Positions 1 to 9,453 of a stretch of 64,000 nt of DNA are shown here, piece by piece. This DNA is from Symsagittifera roscoffensis (taxonomy: Eukaryota > Xenacoelomorpha > Acoela > Convolutidae). The position numbers were made by a program, and so were the translations under genes. The notes beneath the pieces are model-generated. The model searched no databases. It was not told the DNA's origin and saw only the letters and a program-made list of their open reading frames with translations. Each line of letters opens with the position of its first letter. The stretch's first letter is position 1. The DNA lies in the NCBI RefSeq assembly GCF_963678635.1, contig NC_087063.1, positions 12,438,368-12,502,367 on the forward strand, written 5' to 3'.

Positions 1-74
1 GTTCACGGAAGGTTCGCTTTCACCGCTATACTACCCTGACTTGTCGTTGGCCGTAAAAAGATCTCGCACCACAA

Positions 75-270
75 AATTGTTCCAAATTGAATTGAGGCAG
101 CTAATTGGTTTTATTAACTCCATACACGACTCAAGTTGCAACACTTAATTTTCATATTATCAGCCTGAAATTCATAGCTTTGACAATTCTTAATTACCAA
201 AAACTATCCGAGACCAATTAAAGGGCAGTCGGAACGTTCAGAGCTTAGCCCTGATACGAGCAGTCTTGTT
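75..270. repeat. Dispersed repeat end carrying a short hairpin motif
   Basis: The 46-bp motif at 225-270 recurs at 754-799, inverted at 914-958, and inverted at about 22246-22280. In the better copies its centre is the near-perfect hairpin CAGGGC-TTC-GCCCTG. The sequence left of it (75-224) resembles, in inverted orientation, the stretch following the copy near 22.25-22.40 kb; shared landmarks are an ATTATCAGCCT block and a CTAATTGG block. This shows a dispersed repeat rather than a local feature. No coding capacity was seen. Confidence 0.7.
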
Positions 271-1444
271 GTTCCGACTTTCGATACGAAAGAAACGGAA
301 TATTAGTGCTCGGGGTGGGTTTTTTTTCAGACAAGTTTCGACTTTTTAACTAGCCATTTTTGACAGAATTTTTTTTTTAACATTCAAAAAGTATTGATGT
401 CCTGAGCTTAAATTTGAAAAAATATTTCACCTGTGATCATTTTTCGTTAAGTTATGGGGGTTTAAAGATGGCCATTTTGGCCAATTTGGGACAATTAACG
501 CGCGATATATTTCGCGCTATTAACGCGTAAGCGGAGATTTAATCCGTCTTCGACATCGTTCCAAACTGGTTGAAAGAAGCTTATCTGCCATATTTGATTT
601 GTTACAAGGAAGGAAATCTATCCTTTTGTGCTTTAAATGGCGTGTGGGGGGATGATTTTCAAAGAAATTTTCAAATTTTAGAAAAAAAAATTTTCATTTA
701 ATTTTATTACATTTAATTTTTTCATGTTATTACTGCTCCAAAAACCTTAAAAAGCAGTCGGAACATTCAGGGCTTCGCCCTGATACGAGCAGTCTTGTTC
801 TCTTATATCAACTAACGAACATACTTAGCTGCATTGAATAGTTTTGCGGCATAGCTATTCTTCAATGACGTGGATAGAATGATCAAGCAAGGGAGAAAAG
901 TATAAACTATATACAAGACTGCTCGTATCAGGGCGAAGCCCTGAATGTTCCGACCGCCTTTTAAGGTTTATGGAGCCGTAATAACATTTAAGAAATTAAA
1001 TGAAATAAAACAAAATGAAAATTTTTTTTTCTGAAATTTGAATTTTTTTTATGAAAATCATCCTCCCACACGCCATATTAAGTACAAAAGGATAGATTTC
1101 GCTCCTTGTAACAAATCAATTATAGCAAATAAGCTTCTTTCAGCCAATTTGGAACGATTTCTAAGACGGATTAACTCTCCGCTTACGCGTTAACAGGGCG
1201 AAATATATCGCGCGTTAATTGTCCCAAATTGGCCAAAATGGCAATCTTTAAACCCCCGTAACTATACGAAAAATAATTACAGGTGAAATATCTTTTCAAA
1301 TTTGAGCTCAGGACAACAATACCTTTCGAATGATATAAAAAAATTCCGTCAAAAATGGCTAGTTAAAAAGCCGAAAATTGTCTGAAGAAAAAAAAACCAC
1401 CCCGAGCACAAATATTCCGTTACTTTCGTATCGAAAGTCGGAAC
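271..1444. mobile_element. Fold-back (long inverted repeat) element
   Basis: Two long arms face each other: 271-799 and 914-1444 (529 and 531 bp), separated by 114 bp. The arms match as reverse complements over nearly their full length with scattered substitutions and small indels. The outer ends read GTTCCGACTTTCGATACGAA on the left and its complement on the right. The inner ends both carry the 46-bp hairpin motif. No transposase ORF is present, so it would be non-autonomous. It ends 169 bp before the REV1 stop codon; a transcript reading through the REV1 3' end would include a long self-complementary RNA. Confidence 0.8.
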
Positions 1445-1613
1445 AAAAAGCTTGGTAAACCTCACAACACTTAAAAGCTATTGAAAACTGCTGGTCTGTT
1501 TCTTGTCAATCTCATATAAAAAAGCTTTCTGACTAATTTAAAGATAGTGCTAAAATATTGTTCCATTTACCTAGGATATAACTCATTTAGATGCCATTGA
1601 TTAATTTTTTTTT

Positions 1614-1825
1614 TCACAATTTGAGTTTGATTCCCGTTTTTGCTCTCACGTTTTCTAATGCCCTTGAGCAGACTTGGTTGAAGACAGAGTTCCATTCTGG
1701 TGAATTTCTACCCACTATGAGTCGTCGCATGCATCGGAGAAAGACAGTCAGTTGGAACAGGTAATCTCTTTTGATCAACTCACTGCAAAAATCAGCCAGG
1801 ATGTCACTGTCCATTTCGGTGAGCT
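1614..1825 (-). CDS. REV1: REV1 last exon: C-terminal domain
   Basis: The acceptor is TTTGCTTAG at 1834-1826 (minus strand) and the exon opens with the last two bases of a Glu codon. It encodes DILADFCSELIKRDYLFQ and onward to a stop at 1614-1616. This aligns with the helical REV1 C-terminal domain that binds REV7 and the REV1-interacting-region peptides of Pol eta, iota and kappa. The first helix of the same domain (ACKLLYDWITEPN) ends the previous exon, and the phase-1 junction restores a continuous reading. The 1,270-bp intron between them contains repeat sequence. Confidence 0.88.
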
Positions 1826-4800
1826 CTAAGCAAATACTGTCAATATTTACTCAGACGCGAAGCAGAGCTTGGCACCACTACGATACAATGCAACGTAGCG
1901 TTATGATCTAGTGAACAGAACATGAGACGGAAATCACTAAGTCGAAAAATCTGCATTTTTTTGAAAAAAAAAGAAAAAAAATCAATTTCAGTAAAACAGT
2001 CGAGAATCACAACAACCAGCATTAAATAAACTTTTAGTATAATTGTGCGAATAGCCACTAAGCCGCCAAAACTTCAGTAGACGCCCATTGAGCCAAAAAC
2101 AAAACAATGCCATAAGAAGTTATTGTACTGAGAAAATTTTGAGCACTTAAGTTTTATAACTTGAAAATTTCAGACCAAAGCCGCACTGAATTAAAACTGA
2201 AAATAATCAATTTTTTCTCCTCAAGCGATACAAAATAAATTGATCAAACCACTAAAATAAGCCGAAACCAATATAATCCAAAAAAAATATATTGGGAATT
2301 GTAAAAAAAAAATGGTATATTGGAAAAGACAGGACGACTTAAAGTAAGACTTTTTTTAAATTCCAAAAAAATGATGATTTGGAAATTGAGCCGATGAACA
2401 TTAAACAAACAAAACTCCGACAATATAATTAATTCGCGACAAAAGATTTCAATTTCATACACACTGAAAAAAAAAGGTCTCACCGGAACTCGAACCCGAG
2501 CTTAGGGAGCAAAGTCAACCTTCTTGTTTCTAAACCAGCTGGGAAGTACCCTGCAGGTTGTTTAAGGTTCAATAATAAAGCAAGTTCGATTTCTTACAGA
2601 TTTGGGTACAGTCTAGTTACCGGGAACAAGACGCTTGCTCTCTCTATCGCAACTGTAAGAAAAAACAGCCGGTTGAAGTGCAATTGGCACTTCTACAGAT
2701 TTTTACTGTTTTAACGGAAATTACGGAAATTGGGAGGTAAAGAACCTTCCGGTACATTACCTCCCAAAAAAAGCTCAAAAACGGAAATTACTGACAAAAA
2801 AAATCCCTGTGGTGCAGAAAATTTTCGTAAGTATGGCCATTTTAAGATTTGAGCAGAGCTCCATATTATCGAATTGCTGGCCAATAAAAAAATCCTCAAC
2901 ACTTTTTAAAACAGTAAAAATCTGCTCTTTTTGATCAATTAGACTTTTTCAGGTAACACGTTTGAAAAACCGCTGATTGTTTTTTAAACAATCTTTTCTT
3001 AGTAGCGCTAATAGCTGAAACGTTCAGTAATTTTTTCATCTTCTGTCAACTTCCTCCGTATCAAAAAATTGAGCATTAATGCTGAAAACTCAAACCTGAG
3101 TTTGGTTCCGTAATCCAATCATAGAGAAGTTTGCATGCTTCGTCTATGTTCGAAGTGTCTCCAAAACATGGAAACTGCTCTTCGTATTTGTTGTCATCTA
3201 TATTACTCGCAAACTTTTTGTTTTTCGCGGGTTCACTTCGATTCCAAACGCTCTTTTTGACCTCTGGTGCCACATAACGAATTGTGATTTGGTTTTGAAT
3301 TTGAGTTTTGCGCCTCGATTTGGCTCTCTGATTCTGCATTAGACGGGTGTTCACATCAGGTGACCTTTTGACCTTCGATGTTATAGCGACACTAGGGTCA
3401 TTGTCGTCTGAGTCGAGTAAGTAGTCATTTAAGTCGTCCAAATCGATCGTCGGCAGTCTGCACTCCGACGGTCCTGGTTCATTATTTTCGTTCGGGCTTA
3501 TATAAACTCCGCTTTTCTGCGCAGCTTTAGACCACAAAGTTGAATTTCTCCGTAAATTAGATACACTTTCATTCTTGTCGCAATGATATTCAGTTTCTGG
3601 CTGATGCGTTTTCATGGAACCAACTTGGCATAGCTTTAATTTTTTCACGGCTTCTGATACATTTTTTGCCGCTGCTGAATTTCCACCAGCAGTAGGTGGA
3701 TATTTTAACTCTTTTTTACAATTTACGTTCGAATTTCTGGACCTGGAAAACATTTTGGAAATGTCTCTGAATTTAGATGGTGAAACAGTGTTGCTTTCAT
3801 CTGCTAGTTTATTCAGAGTAATCCCCACTCCTCGCAAGTCGGAAGGGTCGAACTTGATATTTTTCAGTATCTGTGACACTTCTCGTTTCAGTAAGTCTAA
3901 ATTGTTCGAATATGAAAGCAAATTTTTGGATTTGTTGACTGTATCGCAGATTCCACAACCCATGAACTTTTTCGTTTCCTTCGGTTGGTCTTGTGCTCTT
4001 ATTCTCAATTTCAAACAAATACTTTTTGTGACCATCTCACACTCCAATAACCGTCTATGAACTTCGCAAATCAGCTCTCCAACAAAACTGTAAACTTGAT
4101 CCATTTTTGAGAGTCTAATTCCATAATTTATTTCGGCCGATACACTTTTGCGTTTAATAACACTATTAAGTTCTCTGTTATCGATTCCACGACTATAGTT
4201 ATACAACATTTCACCTGTTTTTCCGCCGAGAACGGACTTCAGCTCGACTAGCTCCCGGAGCCTCAAGTCGGCGATCGTAGCAATTCCGAGAGATTGCAAC
4301 TGGCTTCGACTCGAGAATCCGACGCCTGGTAAGTCCATTACATTGAGCGTGTCTAAATGTTTGAACAAAACTCTTTGATTTTCACTTCCGATAGAAAAAA
4401 TTCCGTTCGGCTTAGCGCTCTTTGTGGCCAAGCGACACAGAAGCATATTAGTCGAAACGCCAACAGATGCGCTACACTTGGTTTTAGCAAATATTTCCGA
4501 TACTATTAAGGTCGCAATTTGACATGGAGTCAAGTTAGATTTGTTCACACAGTTCGTGATGTCTACAAAACACTCGTCACAACTTACTGCCTGAATAACC
4601 CGTGAATATCTAGCAACAATATTATACATAGTTGCCGCAGTTTCGTGGTACTCCTCGAAATTGTAGGGTATAGTCTTCAGTTCGGGACAGAGAACCACCG
4701 CGTTTTTCATCAGCATTCCGTTCTTCACGCCTCGAGATCTAGCTTCATAACTGCAACTAGCGATTTCGGCATACGATTTAAGGATATCGGTCTGGGCAAC

Positions 4801-7684
4801 GATGGACATCAACAGTTCAAAAGATTAGAAAAACGAAACGAGTCTGCCAGTTGAATTAATTAACTACAATAATTTTTTCTAATTTTTTTGAAAACCGTGT
4901 TATTTTACTAAATACTGAAATTTCGATTTCTTTTTCAAGTTTTTCATATTCAAGAAAACTACTATCAGCAAAAAAACCGGCTGCTGAAATGAATCGGGGG
5001 ATCATTTGCACTGTTTTAGCTTTTCTAGTGCCACTCAAATCACAGTATTTTGATTCAATTCAATTACCCACAAGGACATCATTTGCATGTTTTGGACCAC
5101 ACTCAAAAGAAAGGAAAGAGGTTTAGCGTTGGAACTTTTTGTCACGTGATTTGAGATTCTTAAAAAAAGCTCATATATATAATTTAAAAGCAAAACTTGA
5201 TCAAATCAACAGAGCCAACTGGCAGATGGAGAAGAGCGAACAAGAAAAAAAGAAAACAGAAAAAAAATGACTTAGAAAATGTCAACTTTCGAACTTTGAA
5301 GAAAAAATACATACCCTTAACACTCTTCGAATAAAACACCACTAATAATTAATGATCGGTGCTTTTTGATAAAAATTAATCCAATTTGAGAAAACTGGAT
5401 CAATAGGCAAAACTTTTATTTCGCAGGAAAATCTGATAAATAATTTCCTTTTTCGAAATTAGAAGTCGATCACGTTTTTGTGACTTTTACACTTTTCCTA
5501 TTCTATAGTGGAGTTTGCCTTCCTTTAAACAAATGAAAGAGCTGAACTCAAAAAAAAATCAAAAGCCAAACCGCGAAAAATTGAGCGTAAATAAATTAAC
5601 AGACTTTTTCCTGAAAAAAAAAACAAAAAAACACCAAGAGCTATATAAGAGTCTCACTTCGTTCATTATTCTAATAAAAAAGTCATCTATTTTGTTGAAA
5701 ATATAATTCACTAATCAGATGAACAACATGGGCCAATTCGATAGCAACTGGGTACTCTTAATTTAGTTTATAACCATCCACTGAAGACAACGGAAAAAAT
5801 GCTGTTCGAAAACTCATCGTTGCCTTGGTGCCTCCAGAGACTTCGTCACTGACTACGGGACCGGATCCCTTGCTATGTGTGACTGCAACCGGCTGGCCTC
5901 TCAACTCCGGATGCTTCAAAAGACCCACACTCACAAAGAAACAGTCCATATCTACATGCAGAATAACTTTCACTTCATTTGAATGATCGTTTAACGCTGG
6001 TTCCCAGCAACATGGTTTGCACCTATGATTAATGCTGCTCAAGTTAAAATCTGCGTCTTGAGGTTCAAAAGTGTCCCAATTTATCGCGTCTTTTGGAGGT
6101 TTGGTCTGGAATTGTTTGACCAGCTGTTTGAACTGTGAGCCCCACATCGAGATGTGATGAAGCCTAGAGTTTCCGTAGAATTCTTTGAGGAAATCTTTGT
6201 CACCTGCTTTCGCAATTCTAGACGAACTATCAAATTTAGAAGAAGAAGCTACAGTAAGTCTATTTGTTTGCATGCATGTACTTGATTCGTAGTTGGGATT
6301 CGAGGTCAGCTTCCATTGATGAACTCGATCTAATGCTGCGCTGTTTTCGCACTTTTTTCTATTGCTAGTGCCAGATTCAAACTCAATTAGATTCGAAATA
6401 TTTTCAGCTGGAGGCTCGTCAGTTTCCTGTTGTTTTTGAGACTCCTCAAAAAGAGATTCAGTGATAAGAAGCGATAAGTTATCACTTGGGAAATCGACGT
6501 TTGCCGAGGCGAGTATCCCAACCTCATCCTTTCTCCTGCCCTCGCCTTCCTGCGATGCATTCAGTTGTTGATTTCTGGGAATCTCAGTTGTTTTTTCATT
6601 CGAAGAGGTTTCTTCAAATAGTATGCCACTAGACTCAAAAAGAGCATCACCGGTATTATCTGAGATTGGTCTTGTTTCAGATTCACCGACTATCATTTGT
6701 TCTATCGTCGATTCTTCAGAAGAAATTGCCGGTTGTTTTGGTATCGCAGACGGCGAATGTGAAGGTGACTTTACTCGTCTCTGGACTTCACTTCTCTTCT
6801 GTCCCTCTTCCGTGAACAGAAGATAGGGAGTACTTGACAGCAGTCGACCAGCTGCTACACTAGAAACAGCAAGCTAACTCGATCAAGGCATGAATCTAGT
6901 TTAGAATTTTGTCCCTTTGATTGATGAACTGTCTATTAAAAACACAAAATTGAACAAGTAGAAACCTGCGAGAAACATAAACAGATAAAATAGCCTACAG
7001 ACAGTCGATAAAGAAAGTAAACAGAAAAAAATACTGAAAAAAAAATAACTTACAAATTTCAAATAAAAAAAAAGATGGCCTCAAAGCCCTTTGAATTTCT
7101 AGAACAATATGATAGTGACATTTTTTGATCTGAGAGAACTGTATCAATAGGGAAATTTTTTAATTCGCTGGGAAATCTGATAATTGAAGTCCGTTTTCGA
7201 AATTAGAAGTCGATCACGTTTTTCGTGACTTTTACTTTTTCGCTATTCGACAGTGGAGTTTACCTTCCTTTTAACAAAGGAAAAAACAACGTGGAAAAAA
7301 TCAAAACTCAAGCCACGAAAGAGTAAATTTAAACCTGAACAAACTTTGAATTTGAACCTAAAAAAATAACGAACAAAAATCACTTTTATCGACTCCAGTA
7401 TTTCTAGGAAAAAGACGTAGTTTTTTGAATGGCCGATTCTCAATAACTGACACTTTTGTTCAAATCTTACCAATCCAGAATCCAGTTGGGATGAACAACC
7501 TTCACTGGTTGAGAGGAATGACCGCTTTGTCCTCCCTGGGCGGTGTTGACCTTGAGAAGTGAGTTGATTTTAGACTGTGGCAGGTTCATGGCCAGCATGT
7601 GAGTCACTTTCGTCTTCTGGAAGAAGTGCACCATCTGGCCTCCCCTGGATACGATCATATCACGCAAAGCATCAGAGGAGGGCT
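1614..7684 (-). CDS. REV1: REV1 DNA repair deoxycytidyl transferase / Y-family polymerase (5' end not found)
   Basis: REV1 inserts dCMP opposite abasic and damaged bases during translesion synthesis and scaffolds the other Y-family polymerases and Pol zeta in the nucleus. Four exons on the minus strand join in frame with GT-AG borders: 7684-7471 (BRCT), 6859 to about 5854 (linker, Rev1 N-digit helix, start of palm), 4791-3096 (palm, fingers, little finger, C-terminal linker) and 1825-1614 (C-terminal domain, ends in a stop). Both acidic catalytic motifs are visible (HVDMDCFFVSV and SCDECFVDIT). The exon 7471/6859 junction splits a Cys codon; the 3096/1825 junction is phase 1. The first exon, which should encode the start of the BRCT fold, was not located, so the gene extends further right. 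No disabling lesion was seen in these exons. Confidence 0.9.
1852..2660 (+). repeat. Copy A of the dispersed tRNA-like repeat family (inside REV1 intron)
   Basis: The left marker at 1852-1888 is a form of the GCGAAGCGGAGCTTCGC hairpin followed by CACTTGCGATACAA. The middle carries the family block near 2226 (CAAAATAAATTGA followed by GATAAAA-like sequence). A tRNA-like segment lies on the minus strand at 2476-2545. The right end at about 2628-2659 carries the CTTGC...TATCGCAA hairpin remnant. The copy is degraded and non-coding, and sits antisense to REV1 in its last intron. Confidence 0.6.
2476..2545 (-). repeat. tRNA-like segment (SINE-type Pol III box remnants)
   Basis: On the minus strand the segment has a B-box-like GGGTTCGAGTTCC followed by a matching 3' arm (GGTGAGACC), preceded by a degraded A-box-like stretch. 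It looks like a tRNA-derived repeat rather than a functional tRNA: the cloverleaf pairing is poor and it sits inside a dispersed repeat copy. Confidence 0.5.
3096..4791 (-). CDS. REV1: REV1 catalytic exon (palm, fingers, little finger, C-terminal linker)
   Basis: The exon starts at the CAG acceptor at 4794-4792 in phase 0 and ends ...CCAAACTCAG/GTTTGAG at 3096. It encodes AEIASCSYEARSRGVKNGM (fingers/palm motif), SCDECFVDIT with the catalytic Asp-Glu pair, and the helix-hairpin-helix LPGVGFSSRSQLQSLGIATI. The little finger carries the GCGICD and LRGVGI motifs characteristic of REV1. The last ~200 residues are a polar linker with an acidic LDDLNDYLLD stretch, then the first helix of the C-terminal domain. 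An ATG at 4812 is in frame but lies in the intron by this model, so it is probably not a start. Confidence 0.9.
4792..5853 (-). other. REV1 intron between palm-start exon and catalytic exon
   Basis: This ~1.06-kb AT-rich stretch separates PVAVTHSKGSG from the catalytic exon. The acceptor at 4794-4792 is clear. The donor is not: GTA/GTCAGT at about 5854 and CCC/GTAGTC at 5857 both keep phase 0. A small extra exon cannot be excluded. The part at about 5385-5600 is repeated in the next intron upstream. Confidence 0.5.
5385..5600. repeat. Intronic repeat shared with 7135-7330
   Basis: The sequence around GAAATTAGAAGTCGATCACG, followed by a CACG-TTTTT-GTG mini-hairpin, a GTGGAGTTT block and a CCTTCCTTT block, is present here and again at about 7135-7330 in the same orientation. 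The two copies lie in two different REV1 introns and are clearly related but diverged. Confidence 0.65.
5854..6859 (-). CDS. REV1: REV1 exon: end of BRCT, acidic linker, N-digit helix, start of palm
   Basis: The acceptor TTTCTAG lies at 6866-6860. The exon opens by completing a Cys codon and then reads VAAGRLLSSTPYLLF, the final BRCT helix plus the conserved stretch after it. A long Ser/Glu-rich linker follows. DFLKEFYGNSRLHHISMWG then matches the REV1-specific helix that precedes the palm. The exon ends after HVDMDCFFVSV (first catalytic Asp) and GQPVAVTHSKGSG. The 3' border is approximate. The donor in the best model is GTCAGT. Confidence 0.85.
7135..7330. repeat. Intronic repeat shared with 5385-5600
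   Basis: This is the second copy of the repeat described at 5385-5600, inside the REV1 intron 6860-7470. It keeps the TAGAAGTCGATCACGTTTTT core and the GTGGAGTTTACCTTCCTTTT block. Confidence 0.65.
7471..7684 (-). CDS. REV1: REV1 exon: BRCT domain
   Basis: The acceptor TTTGTTCAG lies at 7693-7685 and the donor GATTG/GTAAGA at 7471/7470. The exon encodes about 70 residues with the BRCT core: SRGGQMVHFFQKTKVTH, then MNLPQSKI and VVHPNWILD, where the Trp is the conserved BRCT residue. The REV1 BRCT domain helps recruit the protein to PCNA and DNA. The exon begins mid-codon, so an upstream exon ending in phase 1 must exist. It was not recognised in this window. Confidence 0.85.
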
Positions 7685-8100
7685 CTGAACAAACAAACAT
7701 AGAAAACAATGATTGACTCTTTTACACAGAGGCGAAGCGGAGCTTCGCACCACTTGCGATACAACACAATCATAAAAATGGAAAGCGTTGAAAAAAACTA
7801 GGCGAGCTAAAATTTTAGTATAACCCGATGAAGGACATCTAGGGCACAACTAAAGCTGGATATATGTGTCTGATATTTTTTGAATTCATTATAATGATGC
7901 AGAACGAAATGCGTAATTTCAAAAATTGGGCTTTGCCCAAAAGCTTAGTTGTTTCTCTACTAAATTAAATGAGAAGAGTGAAAATTTGAGATTGAGGAAT
8001 TTTCCCACAGAAATAACATTTCTCTTACAAAAAAATGTAGCCGCTTCTGCAGGAAAAAAAATCGCGCAACAGCTTCTTTCAATTGAATTTTTCATCTCAG
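7685..8100. other. REV1 intron with a left-end marker of the dispersed repeat family
   Basis: The well-preserved marker at 7727-7764 (GCGAAGCGGAGCTTCGC hairpin, then CACTTGCGATACAA) identifies copy B of the family described at 1852. The remainder to 8100 is AT-rich with no recognised gene. Confidence 0.55.
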
Positions 8101-9190
8101 ATTTGATACGGTAGTTTTTAAGAAAATTCAAAAAATTTCTAACAAACGGTCAAAGTTCAAAAACTAGACTTTCCGAAATCCGTAACTTTTTTCTGCTAAA
8201 ACCAGTTCGTGGCTGGTAAAGTAGAGAAGATTCCCAAAATCGGGTTTCTCAATTGAACACTTAACCTGAGAATTTGCACAATAATTTTCGAATAAAGTCA
8301 CAAAAAAACAGCCGACGTTTCAAAACTTTCACTTCTTTTAAAACCATTTTTTTTTTCAAAAAAACTGGGCGTAGCAAATTGCAAATATAAGCTTCTGACA
8401 ACCTGTTATGTCGATTAAACCAATGATAACAGATTTGGCATGATAGTGATCGAGAAAAGTCCAAGAAACAGTCAACAAATCAGATAGTTGACATTTCCGA
8501 GAATCATAGCTTTTTGTTTCAAAAATTTCGCGCGTAGTCGCTTATGCAGAAGAAATTCCCGCAACCAGTAGTTTCGATTGTACCAAAAAACCCAGGTTTC
8601 GCAGGGTAGTTCTGAAGAAAAGTCAAAAAATTTCAAAAACGGTAAAAAAAAAACAAGTTCTTGTGTCAAAAATTGCGCGTAGTCGCGTATGCAAGAGCTT
8701 CACGTAATCCGTTCTTTGGGTTGAACCCAATATCTCAGATATAAGAGCGTCATTTTCGTTAAAATTCAAAGTTTACAAAAAATGCTCAATAAATTTTCAA
8801 AAATTCATTTTTCCGAGGACGCTAACTTTTGAGTAAAAAAAATTGTAAGTGGTAGGGTACTTCTGCAGGGTAGTTCTCGAAAACAGTCAAAAAGTTTCAA
8901 AAAACGGTCAAGAAATCAAAGTTTTGACTTTTCCGAGGGCTAAATTTTTTCGTGTCAAAAAAGTTTGGGCGTATTCGCTTATGCAAAGAAGCTTTCCACG
9001 ACCCCTTCTTAGGATTGAACCCAACATATCAGATATAGGAGGGTACTTTTCGGTAAAATTGTAAAAACTAGAAACAAAAACGCTCAAAAGATTCAACAAA
9101 TTGACTTTTTAGAGGATGATATCTTTTTGTGTAAGACAATTTGTGCGTGGCCATATCCGCTGTATTGATTGGAACAAAAAAACCTCTGAC
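8100..9190. repeat. Degenerate ~165-bp tandem repeat array
   Basis: A block with a GTAGTT-TC-GAAAA-AGTCAAAAA-TTTC core, an ACGGTCAA block, a TTTCCGAGG block, a TTTTGTGTCAAAAA block and GCGTAGTCGCTTATGCA recurs at about 8109, 8272, 8450, 8606, 8742, 8872 and 9046. Spacing is roughly 130-180 bp. The copies are strongly diverged, so this is an old array. It is followed by a (TA)n run at 9212-9237. No coding content was seen. Confidence 0.6.
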
Positions 9191-9211
9191 TTGGTTGGTC
9201 AGTTTTTGAAA

Positions 9212-9237
9212 ATATATATATATATATATATATATAT
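9212..9237. repeat. (AT)n microsatellite
   Basis: Thirteen uninterrupted AT dinucleotides. Confidence 0.95.
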
Positions 9238-9351
9238 CGGTCAAATATCCCCCCACAGACTTTTTCGAAGACTGTAAAAAAAACTTGGTAAAGCAAAACG
9301 AGAATATTCGAAATTCGAAATGTCGAATAAAAAAAGAAGTGAAAAGGAACA

Positions 9352-9389
9352 CAAAGGCAAAACAGAGCTTCGCACCACTTGCTATACAA
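9352..9389 (+). repeat. Left-end marker of dispersed repeat family, copy C
   Basis: GGCAAAACAGAGCTTCGCAC followed by CACTTGCTATACAAA matches the family's left marker. It precedes the three-fold tandem repeat. The corresponding right marker is at 13801-13835, so the tandem array appears to sit inside one expanded copy of the family. Confidence 0.6.
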
Positions 9390-9453
9390 AATTGAATACG
9401 AAAGTTCGAAAGATAATCAGACTCGAATGAGGAGAAAGACACAATAAATGAAT

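Noticed and set aside
4645-4854. Plus-strand frames across REV1 and similar frames opposite CRLS1 (25721-26098), gag and env
   Set aside because: They are antisense shadows of well-supported genes with no motif of their own.
4856-5038. Possible extra REV1 exon (frame with SGTRKAKTVQMIPRFISA)
   Set aside because: It lies in the right intron and strand, but no acceptable acceptor/donor pair in phase 0 was seen and it does not resemble the REV1 sequence expected there.
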